Assembly: GCF_030027245.1 (NCBI RefSeq)
Contig: NZ_JASERT010000001.1
Coordinates: 1,728,501-1,792,500 of the forward strand
DNA from: Asticcacaulis sp. EMRT-3
GTDB lineage: Bacteria; Pseudomonadota; Alphaproteobacteria; Caulobacterales; Caulobacteraceae
DNA length: 64,000 nt
Direction of reading: 5' to 3'
In this document: positions 42,693-51,268 of the stretch, piece by piece
How the letters are laid out: every line of letters begins with the position of its first letter
How positions within the stretch are numbered: the stretch's first letter is position 1
The notes under the pieces: generated by a model
Told to the model about the DNA's origin: nothing
The model's database searches: none
What the model saw: the letters and a program-made list of their open reading frames with translations, nothing else
Translations under genes and position numbers: made by a program

Positions 42693-43175
42693 CTATGGCC
42701 TGCCGACTTCGGAGGCTTCGATGAAGCCGTCGCCATTCTTGTCCAGGGCCTTGAATTCGGCGTCGGCGGCGGCCTTGAACTCATCGGCTGAAATCGACTG
42801 GTCGCCATTGGTATCGGCGGCTTTCAGCGCATCAAGGCGCTTTTGCATCCGTTCAGCGCCGCGTCCGCCTTTGCCATTCATGCGTTGCGCCATAGCGTCG
42901 ATCTCGGCGAAGCTGATCGCGCCATTGCCGTCGGCGTCCATGCGGTTAAACATCATCTGGCGACCGGCCTCATATTCGGCGAGGCTGATCTTGCCATCAT
43001 GATCCGTATCATAACGGCCCAGCATACCGAGCGGCCCGCCACGGTCGTGCCCCCCGCCCTGGCCCATGCCCTGGCCCATGCCCTGCCCCTGGGCGAAAGC
43101 TACGCCCGCGGTCAGACCGGACGCCGTCAAGAGCACCGCCACCAGGGCGGAAGAGGTCAGTGTAATACGCGACAT
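42693..43175 (-). CDS. Secreted four-EF-hand calcium-binding protein
   Basis: 160 residues. A signal peptide ends near residue 26 (TAGVAFAQ), then a Gly/Gln/Met-rich linker (QGMGQGMGQGG). Four EF-hand loops follow: DTDHDGKISLAE, DADGNGAISFAE, DTNGDQSISADE and DKNGDGFIEASE, all with the Asp/Glu calcium ligands. It is a periplasmic or secreted calcium-binding protein. It lies about 50 nt upstream of the ECF sigma gene on the same strand and may be co-transcribed. The start could also be the ATG at 43184. Confidence 0.9.
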   Translation of the reverse strand: MSRITLTSSALVAVLLTASGLTAGVAFAQGQGMGQGMGQGGGHDRGGPLGMLGRYDTDHDGKISLAEYEAGRQMMFNRMDADGNGAISFAEIDAMAQRMNGKGGRGAERMQKRLDALKAADTNGDQSISADEFKAAADAEFKALDKNGDGFIEASEVGRP

Positions 43176-43245
43176 GAGCGTCATTCCGTAAAATGCGACG
43201 GCCACCACGGCCTGTCCTTGCTGCATTCCACGGCGCAGGCGGCCA

Positions 43246-46197
43246 CTATCCGTCGCCGGGCGTCACGATTTTCTCAAACGCCGTTCTGGCGCGGCGGCGG
43301 ATAGCCTTCAGTTTCTTCTCCAGCGTGTCGAGCCTGCGCGTATGCACGGCGCGCGCCAGCTTGCGCTGAAAGGCCTCCGGCTCATTATGCGGATCGTCGA
43401 ACTCGGTCAGGGAGACGCGCATCACCTGGGCCAGACTTTGCTGCACGCGCCAGGCGCTGATCAGGGCCTCGATCTCGGCTGTGGGGGCAAGGCCGGCGCG
43501 CTGCATGGCGGAAAGCGCTTGCAGCGTGCCGACGCGCAAGGGCCCGCTGGCCTCGGCATGGATCAGTTGCAGATATTGCGCAGCAAATTCGCAATCGACC
43601 TGACCGCCCACGCTCAGTTTAAAATCCCAGAACCCCTTGGCCGGGCGCTCCTTTTCCATCAGGGCACGCATGGCCAGCACGTCCAGCGCCGTTTCGCTGC
43701 GTGACCGCTGGCGGCGCAGCACGGTTTCGATCTTCAGCCGCACCAGATCAGCGAAATCGGCCGAGCTTGACCACACCACGCGGGCGCGGGTCAGGGCCAG
43801 GAATTCCCAGGTATCGGCCTCGCGCGTGTAATAGTTCTCGAACGCCGCCAGCGACACGGCCACCGGCCCCTTGGCGCCGGTGGGGCGCAGCTTCATGTCG
43901 ATCTCGTACAGCCGCCCTTCGTGGGTGGGGGCCGAGAGCGAAGAAATCAGCCGCTGGGTAAAGCGCGCGAACCAGGTTTCCGGTGCCCAGGTCTTGAGGC
44001 TGGAAACGCTGGACGGATCATCGGGCAGATAGATCGCCATCAGGTCGAGATCGGAGGTGGCTGTCATCTCCATCGAGCCGAGTTTGCCGAGCGCCACAAT
44101 GGCCACCTGACCGTCCAGCCGCCCGGCCTGACGCTCGATGTCCGCCAGCGCCACCGGCGCCAGATGGTTGAGACAGGCATCGGCCAGTCGCGCATAGGCC
44201 CCGCCCGCCGCCTCGGTGCTGAGGCGGCCCGACAGCACCTGCATTCCGATGCGGAACTGCTGCTCGCGGCCAACCCGGCGCAGGGCGTTCATCACCGCCT
44301 CCAGATCATCCCCGGCACGCGCAACCTCACGCGCCACAATGGCGTCCAGTTCCTCGCCGAGCGGCTCAAAAAAGCCTGCGTCGAGCATGGCGTCGAACGA
44401 GGTGGGATGGCGCGCCAGCATCTGGGCCAGGCGTGGTGAAAAGCCCATGATCTCAACGACCGTGCGAAACAGTTTCGGATTGGCCAGAAACAAAGACTGG
44501 ATCTGCACCCCGGCATTCAGGGTGGCGAAAAAGACGGCGAAGCGCGTGAAGGCGATGCTGGGCGTGCCGGTTTCGTTGAGCGCCTCCAGCAGGCGCGGCA
44601 CCAGCCGCGTGAACAGTTCGCGCCCGCGTTCGGAGCGCGTGGCCGGGATGCGGCCATGATGCCACGAACGGATGGTGGCCGACACCTGCTGAGGCTGGTC
44701 AAACCCCATGCGCGCCAGCGTCTTCAGCGTTTCGGGATCATCCTCGATACCGGTAAAGACCAGACTGCCGAACGAGGAGGACAGAGGCTCGTCCTCGGAA
44801 AACAGTTCGCCATAATGGCTGTTGACCAGACGAAGGGTGCGCGACACGGCCAGATCGAAGCGCGACAGGTTGGCAAAGCCCGACAGAGCGGCCACGCGCA
44901 TCCGCTCATCATCGGCTTCCGGCAGTTCGTGGGTCTGCTCGTCATTGAGCATCTGGACGCGGTGTTCCCAGTTGCGCAAACGGACATAGGCCTGTTTCAG
45001 CTCCTTGGCGACCGCCGGGGCCAGATGACCGGCGCGGCGCAAGGCATCCAGCGCATCCAGCGTGCGGCGTGAGCGCAAGGACGGGTCGCGTCCACCTAAG
45101 ATCAGTTGCTGGGTCTGGGCGAAAAACTCGATCTCGCGGATGCCGCCCGCCCCCAGTTTGAGATTGGCCCCCGCCGCGTCGAGCCGGTCATCGACCTTAT
45201 AGACGTGGATCTGGCGCTTGATGGCGTGGACATCGGCAATGGCCGGATAGTCGAGCGAGCGCCGCCAGATGAACGGGGCCAGATCGGCCATAAAAGCCTC
45301 GGCCTCGATCATATCGCCCGCCACAGGCCGCGCCTTGATGAAGGCGGCGCGCTCCCAGTTCTGGCCCACCGATTCATAATAGTTGAGCGCGTAGGGCACG
45401 CTGACCACGGTGGGGGTGGAGGCCGGATCGGGGCGCAGGCGCAGATCGACGCGGAACACATAGCCATCGGCCGTGCGCTCTGACAGCAGGGTGGAGACGC
45501 CGCGCGCTACCCGGTCGGCAAAGCTCTGCGCCTCGACCCCGGCGGCGATCGGCAGGCGGGTAAGCTCGGCGAAAAAGGTGATGTCGATATCGGACGAATA
45601 GTTGAGTTCGCCCGCCCCGTGCTTGCCCATAGCCAGGACGAAAAGACCGGGCAGGATGCCGCGTCCGGCAGCCTCTTCGGCGGCCGGTGTCACGATCCGC
45701 CCCTTGTCGCGTTCCTCGCGCACCATCAGGGCCAGGGCGGCGCTGGTCACGGCGTCGGCGAACCGGCTGAGCGCCGCCGTGACGTGATCAAGCCCCCACA
45801 CGTCGCCGAGATCGGCAATGGCGGTCAGCAGGTGGCAATCGGCCTTGAGGTGGCGCAGGATTTTGCGCGCCGCCTCCATATCGGGAACATCAACGGTCAG
45901 GGCCTGCTGCTCAATGGCCTCGACCGCCAGCAGGATAGCCTTCAGCCGCGCTTCCGGTGCGCTGATCAGGGTTTCGCGCAGGCGCTGCGGATCACGACGC
46001 ATCAGTCCGGCCAGATAGGGCGAGGCCGAAATCACCGGGCGCAGGGCGGGCTCGGCCTGACGCAGCACGTCGATCCAGCCCTCGGCTTGCGCCACCTCGC
46101 GCAGCGACTCGATCACATAGTCCGGACTCGAGCCCGCCAGTTCGGGGCCGCACGGATGCAGCCGGTCGAGAAGGGAGGAGAAGAGTATATCCGCCAT
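43246..46197 (-). CDS. glnE: Bifunctional glutamine synthetase adenylyltransferase/deadenylyltransferase
   Basis: 983 residues, typical GlnE length. There are two nucleotidyltransferase halves with the metal-binding Asp pairs: NYSSDIDITFFAEL in the N-terminal deadenylylase half (about 198-211) and ATSDLDLMAIY in the C-terminal adenylylase half. The enzyme switches glutamine synthetase activity by adenylylation in response to PII. The gene is leftward, about 170 nt downstream of degP, and followed by the EF-hand/ECF operon after about 70 nt. Confidence 0.97.
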   Translation of the reverse strand: MADILFSSLLDRLHPCGPELAGSSPDYVIESLREVAQAEGWIDVLRQAEPALRPVISASPYLAGLMRRDPQRLRETLISAPEARLKAILLAVEAIEQQALTVDVPDMEAARKILRHLKADCHLLTAIADLGDVWGLDHVTAALSRFADAVTSAALALMVREERDKGRIVTPAAEEAAGRGILPGLFVLAMGKHGAGELNYSSDIDITFFAELTRLPIAAGVEAQSFADRVARGVSTLLSERTADGYVFRVDLRLRPDPASTPTVVSVPYALNYYESVGQNWERAAFIKARPVAGDMIEAEAFMADLAPFIWRRSLDYPAIADVHAIKRQIHVYKVDDRLDAAGANLKLGAGGIREIEFFAQTQQLILGGRDPSLRSRRTLDALDALRRAGHLAPAVAKELKQAYVRLRNWEHRVQMLNDEQTHELPEADDERMRVAALSGFANLSRFDLAVSRTLRLVNSHYGELFSEDEPLSSSFGSLVFTGIEDDPETLKTLARMGFDQPQQVSATIRSWHHGRIPATRSERGRELFTRLVPRLLEALNETGTPSIAFTRFAVFFATLNAGVQIQSLFLANPKLFRTVVEIMGFSPRLAQMLARHPTSFDAMLDAGFFEPLGEELDAIVAREVARAGDDLEAVMNALRRVGREQQFRIGMQVLSGRLSTEAAGGAYARLADACLNHLAPVALADIERQAGRLDGQVAIVALGKLGSMEMTATSDLDLMAIYLPDDPSSVSSLKTWAPETWFARFTQRLISSLSAPTHEGRLYEIDMKLRPTGAKGPVAVSLAAFENYYTREADTWEFLALTRARVVWSSSADFADLVRLKIETVLRRQRSRSETALDVLAMRALMEKERPAKGFWDFKLSVGGQVDCEFAAQYLQLIHAEASGPLRVGTLQALSAMQRAGLAPTAEIEALISAWRVQQSLAQVMRVSLTEFDDPHNEPEAFQRKLARAVHTRRLDTLEKKLKAIRRRARTAFEKIVTPGDG

Positions 46198-46310
46198 GAC
46201 ACCGCAAGAAATAACGCGCCGGAAAGCCGCGTGAGGATTTTTATAGTTTCCTTTTAAACCTGACTCGTCCCAAATACCAAGCCCGTGATGATTCCGCCCT
46301 TCCGAACCTG

Positions 46311-46342
46311 CAAAAAGGGCCGCAACATCCGTTACGGCCCTT
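46311..46342 (-). terminator. Intrinsic terminator downstream of degP
   Basis: On the - strand the stem AAGGGCCG/CGGCCCTT (arms at 46315-46322 and 46335-46342) ends in TTTTT, about 24 nt after the degP stop. It separates degP from glnE. Confidence 0.8.
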
Positions 46343-46365
46343 CATGTACAGTGATGATCAAACGC

Positions 46366-47916
46366 CTATTTTTTGGCGCCGGCATCCGGCTTGAGCGACA
46401 GGGGCACCGGCACATTCTGACCACCGCGGCTGATCAAAAGCAGGATGGCCGGACGACCCGCCTTTTTCATATCGGCGACGATTTTGGCGAAATCGGCCTG
46501 TGTCGCCACCGGCTGATTATTGGCGCGCACAATAATATCGCCGGGCTTGAGGCCCTTTTGACCGGCATCGGAGCTGTCATCGACATCGGTGATCAACAGG
46601 CCGCTGACACTGGCATCGAGGCCATAGGCGCGGCGCGCATCGGGCGTGATCGGCTTGACGCTGAGGCCGATCACCGGTGCCGAACTGCTAACCGCACCAG
46701 GGGCCGAGCTGTCATCGGGCGCGTTCGGATTATTGAGGACGTCTTCGGACGGACGCAAGGCCGCCGTCACCGACAGATTGACCATCTGGTTATTGCGCAT
46801 CACGCCGATATTGACCTTTTCACCGACCTTGACATCGGCGATGCGCCGCGTCAGGTCGGTCGGGCTCTTGACCGTCACACCATTGACGGTTCTGACGATG
46901 TCGCCAATCTGCATCCCGGCCTTGTCAGCGGGCCCGCCCTTATTGACCTGGGTGACATAGGCGCCGTCGAGATCCTTGATGCCGAGCGCATCGGCATTAT
47001 CCTGCGTCACCGGCGCGATAGCGATGCCGACATAACCGCGCTGGATGGTAATGCCCTTCATCAGTTGCGAGGTGATCTTGGCCGCCACATCGGCCGGAAT
47101 GGCGAAGCCGACACCGGCATTGCCGCCCGACGGCGTGACGATGGCGGTATTGATGCCAATGACGCGGCCATACATATCGAAGGTGGGGCCGCCGGAATTA
47201 CCGCGATTGATGGCGGCGTCGATTTGCAGGTAATCGACGTAATCGGCCCCGCCTTCGGCCAGGTCACGGCCATAGGCCGACACAATGCCCGCCGTGGCGG
47301 TATTGGAGAAGTTGAACGGATTGCCCATCGCGATCACCCAGTCGCCGACGCGCGGCTTGTGATCCAGCTCAAAGCGCACGAACGGGAAGTCGGTGCCCTG
47401 CACCTTGAGCACAGCCAGATCGGTGGCCACATCGCGGCCCACCACGGTGGCCTTCAGTTCCTTATTGTTGGTCAGCTTGACCGTAATGTCGTCGGCACCA
47501 TCGATGACGTGGTTATTGGTGACCACATAGCCGTCAGGCGAAATAAAGAAGCCCGAACCGGCACCGTGCACCTCCTGCTCCTGCGGCTGGCCGTCGCCCT
47601 GACCGGGGAAGCTGAAGCCCGGCAGATTGGGCAGGCCGGTATCGACCTTCATCTTGCCAGTGGTTTCGATCGACACCACGGCGGGCGACACGCGCTCGAT
47701 CAGGTCGGCGAACGACATCGGCGCGCCTGCCGGCGGGGTTATCGGGGTGAGATCGGCCGTCTTCATCAGGCTGGCACCGTCAAATTTGCCGACATGCGCG
47801 CCGCCCAGACCCGAAATGGCCGCGCCCGCCACACTGGCACCGAGCGCCAGACCGACCACGCCGCCGGCCAGTACCGACTTGTTCTTCAGCATCGTTTTGA
47901 AATTCCACGTCCCCAT
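46366..47916 (-). CDS. degP: Periplasmic serine protease/chaperone, Do (HtrA) family
   Basis: 516 residues. The N-terminal membrane/signal segment (SVLAGGVVGLALGASVAGAAI, about 10-30) precedes the trypsin-like domain with triad His136 (VVTNNHVID), Asp166 (ATDLAVLKV) and Ser241 (RGNSGGPTF). Two PDZ domains follow (about 285-380 and 410-510). It degrades or refolds damaged envelope proteins. ATG 47916 has AAGGTAAAG upstream; the longer 537-residue frame is rejected. It is leftward, downstream of the ccm cluster, and has its own terminator. Confidence 0.96.
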   Translation of the reverse strand: MGTWNFKTMLKNKSVLAGGVVGLALGASVAGAAISGLGGAHVGKFDGASLMKTADLTPITPPAGAPMSFADLIERVSPAVVSIETTGKMKVDTGLPNLPGFSFPGQGDGQPQEQEVHGAGSGFFISPDGYVVTNNHVIDGADDITVKLTNNKELKATVVGRDVATDLAVLKVQGTDFPFVRFELDHKPRVGDWVIAMGNPFNFSNTATAGIVSAYGRDLAEGGADYVDYLQIDAAINRGNSGGPTFDMYGRVIGINTAIVTPSGGNAGVGFAIPADVAAKITSQLMKGITIQRGYVGIAIAPVTQDNADALGIKDLDGAYVTQVNKGGPADKAGMQIGDIVRTVNGVTVKSPTDLTRRIADVKVGEKVNIGVMRNNQMVNLSVTAALRPSEDVLNNPNAPDDSSAPGAVSSSAPVIGLSVKPITPDARRAYGLDASVSGLLITDVDDSSDAGQKGLKPGDIIVRANNQPVATQADFAKIVADMKKAGRPAILLLISRGGQNVPVPLSLKPDAGAKK

Positions 47917-48055
47917 ATTCTTTACCTTATGTCCTTGTGTGTCTGCGCACGTCCCGCAAACGTCATCTGAGCGCTTCAAAGCGCAAAAACAACCTTAAAG
48001 ACGCGCAAATTCCCTCAATCGCAACTAATCAAAGCGATACGGCAAAATCGTGACG

Positions 48056-48499
48056 TCATTCGCGGTTCTTCAGCAGTTGGTGAAGTTTTTTCTCCTCGTC
48101 GGCACTCAGCGGCGCAACATCGGGCGCATCGGGCTTTTTCCGACGTAAAAACAACAGGATAAGCCCCACCAAGGCGATCAGGGGCGGCAGACCCCACAGC
48201 AACAGATTGCTCCTGGTCAGGCGCGGACGAAACAGCACATAATCGCCATAGTGGTCATAAAGCGATGTGCGGATCTGCTGGTCGGTCATGCCATTGGCCA
48301 TATCGACGCGGATTTCGCGGCGCATCTCACCGGCGATGGGAGCGTCAGAATCGGCGATGCTCTCGCTCTGACACTGCACGCAGCGCACCTCGGCGAACAG
48401 GCGTTCGGCGCGCGCCTCGTCATGCGCCGCAGCGGGAATCGTATCGGCCAGGGCCGGAGCCGCCAGCAGCAGGAAGATCAGGCCGATCAGCCGTTTCAT
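48056..48499 (-). CDS. ccmH: Cytochrome c biogenesis protein CcmH (CycL)
   Basis: 147 residues. The signal segment (LIGLIFLLLAAPALA) is followed by the haem-lyase thiol motif VRCVQCQSESIADSDAP with the CxxC near 40-43. One membrane helix lies near 105-122 (LLLWGLPPLIALVGLILLFLRR). It reduces the apocytochrome CxxCH thiols for haem ligation at the periplasmic face. It overlaps the 3' end of ccmF by 4 nt. Confidence 0.95.
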   Translation of the reverse strand: MKRLIGLIFLLLAAPALADTIPAAAHDEARAERLFAEVRCVQCQSESIADSDAPIAGEMRREIRVDMANGMTDQQIRTSLYDHYGDYVLFRPRLTRSNLLLWGLPPLIALVGLILLFLRRKKPDAPDVAPLSADEEKKLHQLLKNRE

Positions 48500-50469
48500 A
48501 CCCTGACCTCCGCCTTTGGTCGCGCCGCCACGCCAAGGCGCAGACGACGATCACTGAGCGACAAGACCCCGCCCAGCGCCATCAGCAGCGGGCCGAAAAA
48601 GATCAGCCGCACCCACGGATTGACGAAAAAGCGTATCTGCCAGGCGGGTTTGCCGTCAGGCCCCACTGAGGGTTCGGCCATCACCACATAAAGGTCATCG
48701 AGCGGGCGGAAACACAGGGCCACCTTTGACTGCACCTCATTGGAGGCCGGATAGAAGCGCCTTTGCGGGCTGGCCCGGCAGACCAGATGGCCGGAGGGAT
48801 CGCGGATGTCGAAATGGCCGCCCTGCGCATCGTAATTCTTGCCGGTGGCCGAATAAAGACCGGTAAAACGCATATCATAATGGCCGAGATGAACGCGGTC
48901 GCCGGGGCTCATCACTTGCAGGGCGCTCAGGCGCTCATGGCCTTCCACCACCGCGCCGAGCACAAACACGCCCAGCCCCGCATGGGCCAGCATCATGCCG
49001 TAAAAGGCCAGAGGCACGCCCCTGAGGCGGCGGAATTTGAAATCCACCCGCTCGGCCAGGGTCTTGAGCGTGCCGAAGATCAGCCAGAAGCCAATCAGCA
49101 GGCCGAGGCCGAAAATGATCTCGCTCAGCCACGGCCCATGATAGAAGACGGTTCCGGTCACAGCCGCCAGAGCCGCCACGCCAAAGGCGACGGCCAGCCG
49201 CTGCACAACCCCCTTCAGATGGGCGCGCCGCCACGCCATCAGGCCTGACAGCGGCAGGATGAGCAGGGCTGCGGCCATGATCGGCACGAATACCGCCACA
49301 TAATAGGGCGCGCCGACCGACATGGTCTTGTCGAACAAGGACTGCATCAGGATCGGGTAGAGGGTGCCGAGAAACACCGAGCACAGCCCTGCCGAAATCA
49401 GCAGATTATTGAGCACCAGCACGGCCTCGCGGCTGACCGGTGCAAACAGGCCGCCCGGCGACAGGGCAGGCGCGCGCCACGCAAACAGGGCAAAGCCCGC
49501 CCCCGCCGTCACGAACAGGATAATGGCCAGCAGGATGCCGCGCGTCGGGTCAAGGGCGAAGGCGTGCACCGAGGTCAGCAGGCCGGAGCGTACCAGAAAG
49601 GCACCCAGCATCGAAAAGGTGAAGGCCAGCAGGCTTAAGAACACCGTCCACGCCTTGAGCGCGTCGCGCTTTTCCATCACGATGGCGCTGTGCAAAAGGG
49701 CGGTGGCCGCCAGCCAGGGCATGAAGGAGGCGTTTTCGACCGGGTCCCAGGCCCACCAGCCGCCCCAGCCCAGTTCATAATAGGCCCAGAAGGCACCGAG
49801 TGTAATGCCGAGGGTCAGAAAGCTCCATGCCGTCAGCACCCACGGCCGGATCCAGCGCGCCCAGGCGCGGTCGATCCGGCCCTCGATCAGGGCGGCCACG
49901 GCGAACGAAAACACCACCGAAAAGCCGATATAGCCGAGATAGAGCATGGGCGGATGGAAGGCGAGCGCCGGGTCTTGCAGGGCCGGATTGAGCGACAGCC
50001 CCTGTACCGGGGCGGGATCGAGACGGGCCAGCGGATTGGAGCTGAAAAGCGTAAAGCCGGTAAAGGCCGCGCCGAGCAGACCCTGCACACCCAGCGCCTT
50101 CAGCTTCAGCCCCTGCGGCAGGTTACGTCCCAGAAGCGTGATCAGCGCGCCATAGACGAGCAGAATCGTGCACCACAGCAGCATCGAGCCTTCGTGGCTG
50201 CCCCAGGCCCCGGCGATCTTGTAGAGGAGCGGTTTTTCGGTGTGGGAATGCTGATAGACATTCATTACCGAAAAATCGGAACGGATAAAGGCGACAATCA
50301 GAATCACGAAGCTGATCAGGATACTGAGCGCCGCCGCCAGCGACACGCCTTCGGCCCAGCGCGCGATACCACGCAACGGTTTGAACCTGTCCAGCCCCAC
50401 CAGCACGGCCTGCCCCAGTGCGAAGCAGAAGGCGAGAATCAGGCAGTAATTGCCGATTTCATCGATCAT
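48496..50469 (-). CDS. ccmF: Haem lyase subunit CcmF (CycK)
   Basis: 657 residues and about 15 membrane segments. The conserved WWD domain GWGGWWAWDPVENASFMPWL lies near 230-249. Periplasmic histidines on either side are the haem ligands of the family. With CcmH and CcmI it attaches haem to apocytochrome c. It is embedded between ccmE (19 nt upstream) and ccmH (4-nt overlap) in the leftward operon. Confidence 0.96.
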   Translation of the reverse strand: MIDEIGNYCLILAFCFALGQAVLVGLDRFKPLRGIARWAEGVSLAAALSILISFVILIVAFIRSDFSVMNVYQHSHTEKPLLYKIAGAWGSHEGSMLLWCTILLVYGALITLLGRNLPQGLKLKALGVQGLLGAAFTGFTLFSSNPLARLDPAPVQGLSLNPALQDPALAFHPPMLYLGYIGFSVVFSFAVAALIEGRIDRAWARWIRPWVLTAWSFLTLGITLGAFWAYYELGWGGWWAWDPVENASFMPWLAATALLHSAIVMEKRDALKAWTVFLSLLAFTFSMLGAFLVRSGLLTSVHAFALDPTRGILLAIILFVTAGAGFALFAWRAPALSPGGLFAPVSREAVLVLNNLLISAGLCSVFLGTLYPILMQSLFDKTMSVGAPYYVAVFVPIMAAALLILPLSGLMAWRRAHLKGVVQRLAVAFGVAALAAVTGTVFYHGPWLSEIIFGLGLLIGFWLIFGTLKTLAERVDFKFRRLRGVPLAFYGMMLAHAGLGVFVLGAVVEGHERLSALQVMSPGDRVHLGHYDMRFTGLYSATGKNYDAQGGHFDIRDPSGHLVCRASPQRRFYPASNEVQSKVALCFRPLDDLYVVMAEPSVGPDGKPAWQIRFFVNPWVRLIFFGPLLMALGGVLSLSDRRLRLGVAARPKAEVRV

Positions 50470-50488
50470 CGAACGCTTCTTACCCTCA

Positions 50489-50983
50489 TCATGAAAACGG
50501 CCTGAGCGGTGCGGCCGACTGATCCATACCGGAACCGGGCCGCCATTCGCCCTGTTCTTTCAGAGCCTTTTCGACATTTTTCGGAATGTATTTTTCATCA
50601 TGCTTGGCCAGAACCTGCGTGGCCTTCAGCGCACCCGACGCCTGCAAAACGCCTTCGCAGACCACGCCCTGACCTTCGCGGAACAGATCAGGCAGATCGC
50701 CCTTATAGCTGACCGTCGTGGCCTCCAGCTTGTCCTGTACCACAAAGGTCACCGTGCCGTCCGGCGCCTTGGCGATGGAGCCGGGTTTGACGAGGCCGCC
50801 CAGCCGGATGGTGCGGCCCGCCGGTACGTGGGCGGCGTCGAGCTGGGCCGGGGTATAGAAATAGACCACCGTGCCGCGCAGAGCATAGAGGCTCAAAGCC
50901 ACCGCCGCTGCCAGCACCGGCGCGGCGATCAGAAACACGATGAGCCTGCGTCTGGCCCGCGCCGATTTCGGTATCCAGCCCAT
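50489..50983 (-). CDS. ccmE: Haem chaperone CcmE (CycJ)
   Basis: 164 residues, full length. An N-terminal membrane anchor (RRLIVFLIAAPVLAAAVALSLYAL, about 12-35) is followed by the OB-fold with the covalent haem ligand in VLAKHDEKYIP (His about 125, Tyr about 129). The start ATG 50983 has GGGGGAG upstream; the apparent longer frame reads through repeat sequence. The upstream repeat block (50984-51266) separates it from ccmI. Confidence 0.95.
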   Translation of the reverse strand: MGWIPKSARARRRLIVFLIAAPVLAAAVALSLYALRGTVVYFYTPAQLDAAHVPAGRTIRLGGLVKPGSIAKAPDGTVTFVVQDKLEATTVSYKGDLPDLFREGQGVVCEGVLQASGALKATQVLAKHDEKYIPKNVEKALKEQGEWRPGSGMDQSAAPLRPFS

Positions 50984-51021
50984 TATAGCGCTCCCCCAGG
51001 ACAAGTGGTGGCATCGCCTGA

Positions 51022-51176
51022 CCTTCCCTTCTCCCCATAATAATGGGGAGAAGGTGGCCTGAACGCAGTGAAGGCCGGATGAGGGGCGTGGTGGCGACAC
51101 AAAGATTGCCCCTCACCCGGTCGCCTTCGCTGACGCTCGGCTCCCGTCCTCTCCCCACATGTGGGGAGAGGGGAAG
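51022..51176. repeat. Dispersed ~150-bp palindromic element, copy 2 (inverted relative to 6571-6720)
   Basis: Same modules as copy 1 in reverse: a CCTTCTCCCC...GGGGAGAAGG hairpin, AGTGAAGGCCGGATGAGGGG (51067-51086, identical 20-nt core), GCCCCTCACCCGGTC (51108-51122) and a CCTCTCCCCACATGTGGGGAGAGG hairpin. It lies inside the ccm operon between ccmI and ccmE. Confidence 0.82.
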
Positions 51177-51210
51177 AAAAGAGGTGCCCTGTGAAGTCAT
51201 CCCATTCCAA

Positions 51211-51268
51211 GGCTTCGCTCCTTGAGCGCTTGGTGTCTCGCGCTAACGCTTCGCTCCTTGAGCGCATT
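51211..51268. repeat. Two units of the GCGCTCAAGGAGCGAAGCG repeat
   Basis: Units at 51211-51230 and 51239-51268 on the - strand, close relatives of the units at 30796-30857. They end 1 nt or less from the ccmI stop. Confidence 0.7.

Noticed and set aside
46285-47970. Open frame of 561 codons on the + strand
   Set aside because: It is antisense to degP, which has an intact catalytic triad and PDZ domains.
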